From the NCBI RefSeq assembly GCF_024206475.1, contig NZ_JAMBPR010000001.1:62001-126000 (forward strand): a stretch of 64,000 nucleotides of DNA, read 5' to 3'. Positions 1-7,622 of the stretch are shown one piece after another. Position numbers and translations under genes: made by a program. The notes beneath the pieces were generated by a model. It did not search any database. It had not been told where the DNA came from and saw nothing but the letters and a program-made list of their open reading frames with translations. The DNA comes from Paraburkholderia sp. CNPSo 3274 (GTDB lineage Bacteria > Pseudomonadota > Gammaproteobacteria > Burkholderiales > Burkholderiaceae). Every line of letters starts with the position of its first letter. Position 1 is the first letter of the stretch.

Positions 1-612
1 GCATACATGGCCGAGCCGCGTCCGAGCGTCGTGCTGATCGATGAAATCGACAAGGCAAGCCGCGATTTCCCCAATGACTTGCTCAACGGCATCGAGCGCC
101 TCGACTTCCGCATTCGCGAGATGCGCGACCGGCTGGTCGCCGCACCGCGCGACGCCCGCCTGCGGCCCATTGTCGTCATCACGAGCAATTCCGAGCGCGA
201 TTTGCCTGATCCGTTTCTGCGCCGCTGCGTGTACTTTCATATCGAAGATCCCGACGAGGAGACGCTGCGCAAGATTCTGTTCGCGCGCGTCTTCCCCGAG
301 AGATACATGAGCGAACGCAGCGCGGGCGATCAATCGCAAATCGCCGTCGCCGGCTCGACGCGCCTCTATGAGGACCTGCTCGAGTTCTTTGTCGATTGCC
401 GCGAGCGCTGCGGTCCCGAGTTGCGCTATCAGTCGGGTACCTCGGAGCTGATCGACTGGGCGAAATCGCTGCGCAGCTCAGGCGTGCCCAGCGATAGACT
501 CATTCGCGACAGCATCGCAGGCGTGAAACGCGCGCTCTCCGCCGTGGCGAAACATCGCGATGATCGCGGGCTGATGTTGCGGGCGATCGACGAATGGGCG
601 AGACGCCCATGA
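1..612 (+). CDS. MoxR-type AAA+ ATPase, 5'-truncated by the window edge
   Basis: The frame is open from base 1, so the N-terminus, including the Walker A loop, lies outside the window. What is visible is the second half of an AAA+ module: Walker B (VVLIDEIDKA), a sensor-1 stretch (VVITSNSERDLPD) and an arginine-finger region (DPFLRRCVYFHI), then a helical lid with about 100 further residues. This matches MoxR-like chaperone ATPases, which usually work beside a vWA-domain partner. The stop codon overlaps the next start (ATGA at 609-612), so the two are translationally coupled. Inference: it is the ATP-driven regulator of the conflict system that follows. The family call is good; the exact subfamily cannot be set without the N-terminus. 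Confidence 0.85.
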   Translation, partial: AYMAEPRPSVVLIDEIDKASRDFPNDLLNGIERLDFRIREMRDRLVAAPRDARLRPIVVITSNSERDLPDPFLRRCVYFHIEDPDEETLRKILFARVFPERYMSERSAGDQSQIAVAGSTRLYEDLLEFFVDCRERCGPELRYQSGTSELIDWAKSLRSSGVPSDRLIRDSIAGVKRALSAVAKHRDDRGLMLRAIDEWARRP

Positions 613-3600
613 CGTCGCCCGACACGACGGCGCCAAGGTCCTGGCCGCCGTTCATCGAACTCGTGCAACACCTGCGCGACGCGTGTTTTTCGCCGGGTGC
701 GACCGAGCTCGTCAACGCTGGGCGGCTTTTGCGGTATCTGGAGGAGCGCGGCGAGGCGCTCTCGCCCGACACGCTGCGCGCGCGCCTGCGCCCGATCTTC
801 TGCAAGTCGCGCGAAGACCAGAGCCGTTTCGACGATGCATTCCGCGAGTGGATCGACGCAAGGGGCACCACCAGCACGGGCGTCGATCCACCGCCCGCTA
901 TTCCAAATGAGAGCGCGTGGCGCAAGTTCACGTCGTTCTACACGAAGTCGCCCCAGATCGTCTGGTACTTTGCCGCGCTCCTCGTCGTAGTGACCGTGTT
1001 TGCGATCGCGGTCAAGTTGGGAATGCCTGCGGATGAGCGCCAGAGGCCCGAACTGAAACTCCCGCAATTGGAGCAACTGATCACGAAGCCCATCCCGGTG
1101 CCGCGGCAGGTCGACCAGTACTATCTCGCGGCCCGCTCGAACGACGAAGTGAATACATCGATCGTCTGGGCCATTTTCCTGCTGGTGGTCGCGGTCCTGC
1201 TGATCGTGTGCGCGCCAGCGTGGTTCCTCGCGCGCACCCGGCGACGCCAGATGTCCGCAAGCATCAAGCTCGACGAGCGCTCGCTGCACGAAGCGACGCA
1301 GCACATCGTTCCGACTCTCGCTGCCGACATCGCCACCCCGCTCGAACGTCACACGCGCGAATCGCGCACGGCGCGCGGCACGCTCGCTCGCCGCGCGCCG
1401 CTGCACATGCGCCGAACGATCGAAGCCACGATGCGCAACTTCGGCATTCCGGAGCTGCATTTCCGGCACACGAATCTGCGGCCATCCTATTTGATGCTGA
1501 TCGATGCGGAAGACGAGGCCGATCCGCGCGGGCGCCTCTTCTACATGTGGGCAAACCGGCTTCGGCAGGAAGGGCTGGATGTCGACATCAGAATGTTTCA
1601 TCGCCGTGAAGGAGCGGCGCCGGTCGCGTATCGGCTCGCTGCACGCGGAAAACTCGATGACGCGCACGGCGAGTCCCTCGATCGACTGCCAGATCCTCCC
1701 GTCGGTCAGCGGCTCATCGTGGTGTCGGATCGCGAAGCATTCACGGGTCAGGATGGTCGTCTCCTGCCATGGGTCGAGTCCGCGCGTTTCTATCGCTGGC
1801 GGAATCGCGCGCTATTTACGCTGATCGAACCACAAGACTGGGACCTGCGCGAGCAATTGATCGAACAGCCCGAGCGCGCCGCCGATCCCGGCTTTCTGGT
1901 TCTGCCGCTCGAAGAAGACGCGCTGCGCGCATGGGCGACGCTGCTGGTTTCGGGGGAACTGCCGAACATCGTGCTGAGCGAACCGCAGCGCTATCCGCGC
2001 CTGCTAGCCGAAGGCCGGTACGACTTTCTCAGCGACGATTTCGGCAACAAGGAGGTCGCTGAACGCCTGATCGCGCAGTTGAAGCTCTATCTGGGCGACA
2101 ACGGCTTCCAATGGCTCGCGGCACTCGCGGTCGCGCCGGTGGTACGGCATCCGCTGACGCTTCTGATCGGAGAACGGTTCTTCCGCCTCGCGAACGTCCA
2201 GCACGAAGCTGAAATGCGTTATCTGATCGCGCGCAATTACCGGCGGCTCGCGCGGCTTCCCTGGCTGAGCAGGCAATGCATGCCGAACTGGCTTCGGCTG
2301 TTGCTGCTGGAAGAGTTGCCGCCGCAGACGCACGAGCGCATTCGCGAAGTCGTGCGCGACCTGCTGGAACCGCTTTCACCCACCGAAGGCCCGGGCATGG
2401 TCATCGAACTGGATAGTGTGCCCGATCCGCACGGCGCTCGCGTGCCCGTGGGCGCTCAGAGCGTCGCCATTTGTCTTGGCTACCTGGGTGGAATGCCCGC
2501 GCGCCGGCTTGCCATGCGTATTCCCGAGACATGGGCGAGTTGGATACGCGCACGCCCCGCTCGCAAACCCGCTCGCCGATTCACGTGGCGCAATGCGGCG
2601 AGCGGGCTTCGCGACGAGCTCAACGGGGCGTGGGCCGAACTCGCGTATCGCGGCGGTATGGTGCGCAACGGCGCGCGCGGCGCGCTGTGGACCGTCGTCG
2701 CGGGATTGATGATCTGCACGCTGCTACTCGTCGCTGCGTCTATGCAAAGGAAGGGTTCTCACGCGCGAATGCTGCTTTCCGAGCAGCATCATCCGATCAG
2801 CTACGAGATGCGTGGAACGCGAGTGAGTGCGTACGGATTCAGCTCGGATGGCAAATACGTGCTGACCGGAGGCGAAGATGGCGACCTGCAGAATTGGAGC
2901 GTGCGCACAGGCGAGCCGCGCGGCGCGGTGATGCACGGCTCTTCGTCCGTGACGCGCATCGCGTTCTGCGGCCGAGGCGGTACCGCGGTGACCGCGACTT
3001 CGGCAGGCGCGATCCAGCTCTGGGACGTGTCGCTCGGCGTTCGCGATGGCGACCCACTGGGGGGGCCTGGCGGCGGCGGCGTGACATCCGTCGCATGCGA
3101 TGAGGGCGGTCAGTTTCTCGCCGTGACGTACGACACGGCGGCGGTCGACATCTGGGACGTCGGGGCAAGGCAACAAGTGGCAAGTCGCGGCTTCGGCTAT
3201 GGGGCTCGCGCCGCCAGATTCGTGAATGACGGGGACTCCGTCATCGTCGCGAGTTCTCGCGGTGTCTCGTCGTGGGCATGGCGTAATGACAAAACTTCGT
3301 TGATTCTCGGTTGGTCCGGTGATTTCATCAATGCGTTCATCAGCGTTGACGGCAACAACGTGATCGCGATCGGCGATGACGTCACCTGCCTCTGGAATCT
3401 TGCGAATGGCTCGTCTATTTGCCCTCCCAAGACATTGCAATCCATAACCCACGCCGCAGTGAGCCCGGACGGCAGCCAGTTCATGATCGCCAACGACAGC
3501 AGCGTCGAGCTCTGGAGCGCGCGCTCCGGCCCCAAGCGGCTCAAGGTCTGGCACAGCGGCAGTCCGATCAGCGATGTCGACTTCAGCCCGGACGGCCAGC

Positions 3601-3824
3601 ATCTCGTCATCGGCGACGCGGATCGAGCCACGCTATGGAGCGGTGTAAAAACCAGCTTCGCCATGTCGCTGATGGATCTGGATGCGATGCATGGCCTCGT
3701 GTCCGCGCTGATGACCACATATCCACTCGTGCCGACCCTACTGTGGGCGTTCGTGATCGCGATCATCGTGTGGCTGAACGCACGCGGGTTGCGCCACCGG
3801 GTGATGAAATTCAGCAGTCCATGA
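609..3824 (+). CDS. Membrane protein with vWA-like middle region and C-terminal WD40 propeller
   Basis: About 1071 aa from the ATG that overlaps the MoxR stop (an in-frame ATG at 594 is also possible). Order seen: an N-terminal helical region (1-95) with the pattern LRPIFCKSREDQSRFDDAF; TM segments near 117-138 and 184-208; a soluble part whose 288-408 stretch reads like a vWA fold (LMLIDAEDE, then RLIVVSDREAF and a Trp-rich strand) but lacks the DxSxS metal site; a helical block at about 478-590; TM near 691-715; seven WD-type repeats (721-1011, e.g. AIQLWDVS, AVDIWDVG, CLWNLANG); a last TM near 1038-1059. It is likely the scaffold or sensor partner of the MoxR ATPase. WD40 and TM calls are firm; the vWA reading is inference. 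Confidence 0.75.
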   Translation: MTSPDTTAPRSWPPFIELVQHLRDACFSPGATELVNAGRLLRYLEERGEALSPDTLRARLRPIFCKSREDQSRFDDAFREWIDARGTTSTGVDPPPAIPNESAWRKFTSFYTKSPQIVWYFAALLVVVTVFAIAVKLGMPADERQRPELKLPQLEQLITKPIPVPRQVDQYYLAARSNDEVNTSIVWAIFLLVVAVLLIVCAPAWFLARTRRRQMSASIKLDERSLHEATQHIVPTLAADIATPLERHTRESRTARGTLARRAPLHMRRTIEATMRNFGIPELHFRHTNLRPSYLMLIDAEDEADPRGRLFYMWANRLRQEGLDVDIRMFHRREGAAPVAYRLAARGKLDDAHGESLDRLPDPPVGQRLIVVSDREAFTGQDGRLLPWVESARFYRWRNRALFTLIEPQDWDLREQLIEQPERAADPGFLVLPLEEDALRAWATLLVSGELPNIVLSEPQRYPRLLAEGRYDFLSDDFGNKEVAERLIAQLKLYLGDNGFQWLAALAVAPVVRHPLTLLIGERFFRLANVQHEAEMRYLIARNYRRLARLPWLSRQCMPNWLRLLLLEELPPQTHERIREVVRDLLEPLSPTEGPGMVIELDSVPDPHGARVPVGAQSVAICLGYLGGMPARRLAMRIPETWASWIRARPARKPARRFTWRNAASGLRDELNGAWAELAYRGGMVRNGARGALWTVVAGLMICTLLLVAASMQRKGSHARMLLSEQHHPISYEMRGTRVSAYGFSSDGKYVLTGGEDGDLQNWSVRTGEPRGAVMHGSSSVTRIAFCGRGGTAVTATSAGAIQLWDVSLGVRDGDPLGGPGGGGVTSVACDEGGQFLAVTYDTAAVDIWDVGARQQVASRGFGYGARAARFVNDGDSVIVASSRGVSSWAWRNDKTSLILGWSGDFINAFISVDGNNVIAIGDDVTCLWNLANGSSICPPKTLQSITHAAVSPDGSQFMIANDSSVELWSARSGPKRLKVWHSGSPISDVDFSPDGQHLVIGDADRATLWSGVKTSFAMSLMDLDAMHGLVSALMTTYPLVPTLLWAFVIAIIVWLNARGLRHRVMKFSSP

Positions 3825-5836
3825 ACCAGGGCGGAGGAACCGTGGATACCGTGGTCGATGCTCACCTCGCGCTGCACCCGCTGCCGCTCTTGCGTTCGCT
3901 GCGACGCGTCGGCGCGATCGCCGCGTCGATGGTGGCGTCTGGCGCGGTCGATTTCGTCTACCGTGAATTCTTCTGGACGAGCGACCTCAGCACCGATGTC
4001 GGGCAGCTGTATTGGATCAATGTCGGGAGCATGCTGTTCACGTGGATTCTGGCGTGGTCGTTCATGACGCTTGAACGCCGCAAGCCGTTTGGCAGCACGT
4101 CCATGCGTTATGTATGGATCGCGTTTTACTATGGCGCGGGGGGGTTATTCATGCTGCGCCTGGCTTTCGCGGGTTCCAATAACCTCTACGACGTGATATC
4201 GCAAACGCTTCGGGATACTCGGTTCGAAAGTCTGACCACCAGCCTGCGGATCATTGCCGCTATCGTGAATGCCACGGTGTTGATCGTGCTACTCGTCGCG
4301 CTGCCGCGCGCGCTGGCGCGACTTCAGTTGGATGGGCGGATCACGGGCCGCGCCGCCGATGACTGCGTGTGGTTCGCAGCGATCATCTGGACATTCGGCG
4401 CGCTCGCCGGATTGGCCATCAATGTCATCTGGGAACCCGACAGCTTCTACCGGCCTGTCAGTGACATAGCGGCTGTAACGGGATTCGTTTTTACGCGCGT
4501 CGCGCTATCGCGGCCAAGGCCCGAGCGCGCACCGTCGCTCGTCATCGTGCTGCTGGAAGACCGGAATTCGCGCGCGCTGCGGAACTTTATCAACCTCTTT
4601 TCCGGCAGATGGTTGCTCGGACCGATCACGCTCATGGCGCCTGCATCGAATGCGATCGACTACTACGGCGCGCATGCCCGCGTCGCCGCGCGCGTGAACT
4701 GCCTGGAGACACTGTTCCCCAAGACCGTCGGCGACCTGAACTACGCACGAAAAGAGCTTCCGCGCGATGAGGAATGGAAGGGGGTGGCCGTGCGGGAGTG
4801 CTATCCCGCCCCGTCGCTGTGGACCGACTACTTCCGCTCGCTGCTGACGCCATCGACGTGGGTTCTGCTCGTCGCCGAAAGCCACGATCTCGTCACGATC
4901 GGCGACGCATCGAGGCGGCTCGATGCGATCCGCGCGAGCCTTCCCATCAGCCGCACGTACGCGCTGACCGGCGAAGAGGTTCCCGCGACGCTACAGGGCT
5001 TGAGCATCGTGCGGATCGCCGCGGTCGGCAGGGACAGCTTCAAACGCGCCGCCAATCGCTTACAGCAGCACATCGGCCGGCATGAGGGCAAGTCCATGCC
5101 GCAAGAGCCGGACTGGCCGGCGTTTTATCTCGGCGCACCGCTTGCGTGGAATGGCCTCGGCGTGTGTGCGCTATTCGCGCTCGGCGCGTTGCTGAATCAT
5201 GGATTCAACCATCGGGCCACCACGACGATGATCGTTGCCGTCCTGGTGGCCATCAACCATTGCATCGCCGCGGCGGTGGCAATCCTGCCGAAGCGCTATC
5301 TAAGCTTCGCGCGCCGCACCTTCTGGAGTGGTAGGCCCAAGGGCGCCTACGCGCTGTCGGGCCTCGCGACGTTCATCATTCTGCTGGCGCTATCGGCCAT
5401 GATCTATCCGATCCGGGTGCACTTCGGCAATGCGCCGATGACGCCGTTTTTCTCCCAGGCCAAGTGGCTACTGCTTTCGGTGACGCTCACCGTGACGCTC
5501 GCATCGCTATGCGACGACTACGTGCTCCAACCCGCCGATCCGCCGTGGCTGCGTCCGCTGGAAAGCGTCTCCCTCGCCTGCGTGATGGCGATCGCGGGCT
5601 GGCTCGTGATCAACTGGGTCATGCCGGACATCGTGCGGGTCCGGCCGAACATACCGGTGAGATCGTGGACGCCCGTGTTGGTGAGCGCCGGAATCGGCGC
5701 GCTATTCGGCTATACATGGCCGGCGTGGTATCGCCGGAATCTGCGCGCGCGCACGCAGAAAACCCAAACCGCGGCGCCGGAAGAACACACGAAGCCGTCG
5801 TTCAAAACGTCCAGCGAACCGCCCACCATTGTTTGA
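3821..5836 (+). CDS. Polytopic membrane protein with central soluble domain, unknown family
   Basis: About 671 aa. The ATG at 3821 overlaps the previous stop (ATGA), which decides the start; an in-frame GTG at 3842 follows GGAGGA at only 3 bases and is less likely. I count about five hydrophobic segments in residues 30-205, a soluble domain at about 220-425 (begins SLVIVLLEDRNSRALRN), then about six more segments at 440-635 and a charged, probably cytosolic tail. The soluble domain alternates hydrophobic strands and helices and could be a Rossmann-like or TIR-like fold, but I recognise no diagnostic motif. Third gene of the coupled MoxR block. It could form or gate a membrane pore for the system; that is inference only. 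Confidence 0.6.
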   Translation: MNQGGGTVDTVVDAHLALHPLPLLRSLRRVGAIAASMVASGAVDFVYREFFWTSDLSTDVGQLYWINVGSMLFTWILAWSFMTLERRKPFGSTSMRYVWIAFYYGAGGLFMLRLAFAGSNNLYDVISQTLRDTRFESLTTSLRIIAAIVNATVLIVLLVALPRALARLQLDGRITGRAADDCVWFAAIIWTFGALAGLAINVIWEPDSFYRPVSDIAAVTGFVFTRVALSRPRPERAPSLVIVLLEDRNSRALRNFINLFSGRWLLGPITLMAPASNAIDYYGAHARVAARVNCLETLFPKTVGDLNYARKELPRDEEWKGVAVRECYPAPSLWTDYFRSLLTPSTWVLLVAESHDLVTIGDASRRLDAIRASLPISRTYALTGEEVPATLQGLSIVRIAAVGRDSFKRAANRLQQHIGRHEGKSMPQEPDWPAFYLGAPLAWNGLGVCALFALGALLNHGFNHRATTTMIVAVLVAINHCIAAAVAILPKRYLSFARRTFWSGRPKGAYALSGLATFIILLALSAMIYPIRVHFGNAPMTPFFSQAKWLLLSVTLTVTLASLCDDYVLQPADPPWLRPLESVSLACVMAIAGWLVINWVMPDIVRVRPNIPVRSWTPVLVSAGIGALFGYTWPAWYRRNLRARTQKTQTAAPEEHTKPSFKTSSEPPTIV

Positions 5837-5936
5837 CTCTGGCACGGCTCGCGCCAGCAATCAGCGGAGATTGCCCAGAACCTTTTGGTGTAGACAAACA
5901 TCGTGACCGATTCTGTAAGAAGTAGGGAATACTTCC

Positions 5937-5954
5937 TGTGTGCGACGCCACACA
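5937..5954. promoter_or_regulatory. Inverted repeat in the gap between the two island gene blocks
   Basis: A perfect 6-bp inverted repeat, TGTGTG-N6-CACACA, lies in the 281-bp gap between the membrane-protein block and the phosphoesterase block. It may be an operator or part of a transcript hairpin. No convincing sigma-70 pair is visible next to it, and no T-run follows, so a terminator role is not supported. Confidence 0.3.
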
Positions 5955-6021
5955 TTCCACACACATCGTGTCTCAGCGCCCAATTCGCGTCAGCTGTCTT
6001 TTTCATACCAAAGGGGCGAAC

Positions 6022-6105
6022 ATGACACGGCGTAAGATCGCGCACACGTTATTGCGCCTGCGTCCGAGCGCGAGCCCCGCGTCGCGCGTTGATGGACCTG
6101 GATAA
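6022..6105 (+). CDS. Possible 27-aa Arg-rich leader ORF
   Basis: A short frame begins at an ATG preceded by AAGGGG at suitable spacing and ends 12 bases before the GTG of the phosphoesterase gene, right at that gene's ribosome site. The predicted peptide is basic (starts MTRRKIAHTLLRLR). It could be a leader peptide coupling translation to the downstream block or simply chance. There is no homology evidence for it. Confidence 0.25.
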   Translation: MTRRKIAHTLLRLRPSASPASRVDGPG

Positions 6106-6117
6106 GAGGAGACCGAA

Positions 6118-7620
6118 GTGAATCCGGTTCACAGCGTCGATCAGCTCTACGTCATTTCCGATCTCCATCTCGGCGGCACGCCGGGCTTCCAGATCTTCGG
6201 CTCCGCGGGCGAACTCGCGTGGCTGATCAACGACCTTGCCCTACGCGATCCCGAACAGGAGATCGCGCTCGTCATCAACGGCGACTTCATCGATTTCCTG
6301 GCCGAACCGAACGCCACCTACTTCGACCCGGATGGTGCCGTCGCGAAGCTCGAGCGGATCGCGTTGCAGGATCCCACGTTCAAGCCCGTGTTCGATGCGT
6401 TTCCGGCTTTTCTCAAGCAGGACAGGCGTCGTCTGATCGTCAACCTCGGCAATCACGATCTGGAGCTCGCGCTGCCCTGGGTGCGCCAGCGCCTCGTGCA
6501 GATCCTGACGAAGGACGCGCCCTCCTCGAGCGGCGCGCACGCGCGCCTGCATTTCGTGTTCGACGGTTCGGGCGTGCGGTGCGACGTCGGCGGACGCTCG
6601 GTGCTGTGCGTGCATGGCAACGAGGTGGACCGGTGGAATCCGGCCGACTTCGAGAAGATCAGGCAAATCGGCCGCGATAAGCAGTTGAGCCGCCCAGTCG
6701 ACCCGTGGATTCCCAACGCCGGCTCGCGCATGGTGATCGACGTGATGAATCCTATCAAGCGCAAGTATCCATTCGTCGATCTGCTCAAGCCTGAAACGGA
6801 CGGTGTCGTGCCGACGCTCGCCGCCTGCGCACCCGAAGCCATGCGCAACTTCAACAGCGCGATCCGGCTCGCCAACGTGGGGTTCGCGCGTGCGTGGGCT
6901 GGCATTTACAAGCCGGGCGGCATGCTGGGGGCCGAGGAGCTGGCAGCCGGGGATCCGGTGCGGCCCACGCCCATGCCCGGCGGTCTGCTCAATCCGGTGG
7001 AGCTGGCCGCTTCGCGCCAGGAGCGCGACGGGCGCGCGATGCTTGCCGCGGCCGATGCGCTGGTCCGCCAGGGCGTCGATCCGCTCGAGTTCGTCGCGAA
7101 CGAGCAGGGCAAGCGGCTCGACATGGTGACCGCTCTGATCAAGTGGTCGCGCGACGCGCCGACGAGCGAAGTGCTGCGCGAGGCGCTCGAGAGGCTGGAC
7201 AAGGATCGTAGCTTCGACATTTCCGCGCGTGACGAAACAGCCACGCTGCTCGACAAGGAGATCGGCCCGGAGATCGACATCGTCGTCGCGGGGCATACCC
7301 ATCTCGCGCGCGCCCTGCACCGCCAGAACGGCAAGGGGCGATACTTCAACAGTGGGACCTGGGCGCGGCTGATCCGCATCGATCCGAAGACCCGGAGCGA
7401 CTCAAAAGCCTTCGCGGAATTTTTCGACGTGCTCAATGGCGGCAACATGGCGACGCTCGACGGCTTTCGCTCCGGATCGCTGGTCGTGCGCCTCTGCACG
7501 GTCGTGGCCATATGGAAGAAGGACGGCGGCGGCGCGAATGCCGAACTGCGTCACGTGGTCAACAACGTGACAAGCGGGTTCACACTAGATACCACGGCCA
7601 ACAGCCTTCTGGATGACTGA
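6118..7620 (+). CDS. Calcineurin-like metallophosphoesterase
   Basis: 500 aa from a GTG with a strong ribosome site (GAGGAGA at 6106-6112). All classical metal-site motifs are present: SDLHLGG (D15, H17), NGDFID (D56), LGNHDLE (N112, H113), VHGNE (H166) and AGHTHL (H393, H395), then YFNSGTW. It should therefore be an active two-metal phosphoesterase, acting on a phosphomonoester, phosphodiester or nucleotide. Between H166 and H393 there are about 220 residues, far longer than in compact family members such as LpxH. The insert is predicted mostly helical and may bind a partner. First gene of the second island block; only 2 bases separate it from the CHAT gene. The substrate is unknown. Confidence 0.85.
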   Translation: MNPVHSVDQLYVISDLHLGGTPGFQIFGSAGELAWLINDLALRDPEQEIALVINGDFIDFLAEPNATYFDPDGAVAKLERIALQDPTFKPVFDAFPAFLKQDRRRLIVNLGNHDLELALPWVRQRLVQILTKDAPSSSGAHARLHFVFDGSGVRCDVGGRSVLCVHGNEVDRWNPADFEKIRQIGRDKQLSRPVDPWIPNAGSRMVIDVMNPIKRKYPFVDLLKPETDGVVPTLAACAPEAMRNFNSAIRLANVGFARAWAGIYKPGGMLGAEELAAGDPVRPTPMPGGLLNPVELAASRQERDGRAMLAAADALVRQGVDPLEFVANEQGKRLDMVTALIKWSRDAPTSEVLREALERLDKDRSFDISARDETATLLDKEIGPEIDIVVAGHTHLARALHRQNGKGRYFNSGTWARLIRIDPKTRSDSKAFAEFFDVLNGGNMATLDGFRSGSLVVRLCTVVAIWKKDGGGANAELRHVVNNVTSGFTLDTTANSLLDD

Positions 7621-7622
7621 CG

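Noticed and set aside
6241..7320. Minus-strand frame of 359 codons over the phosphoesterase
   Set aside because: Arg/His-rich shadow of a gene whose five metal motifs are intact on the other strand.
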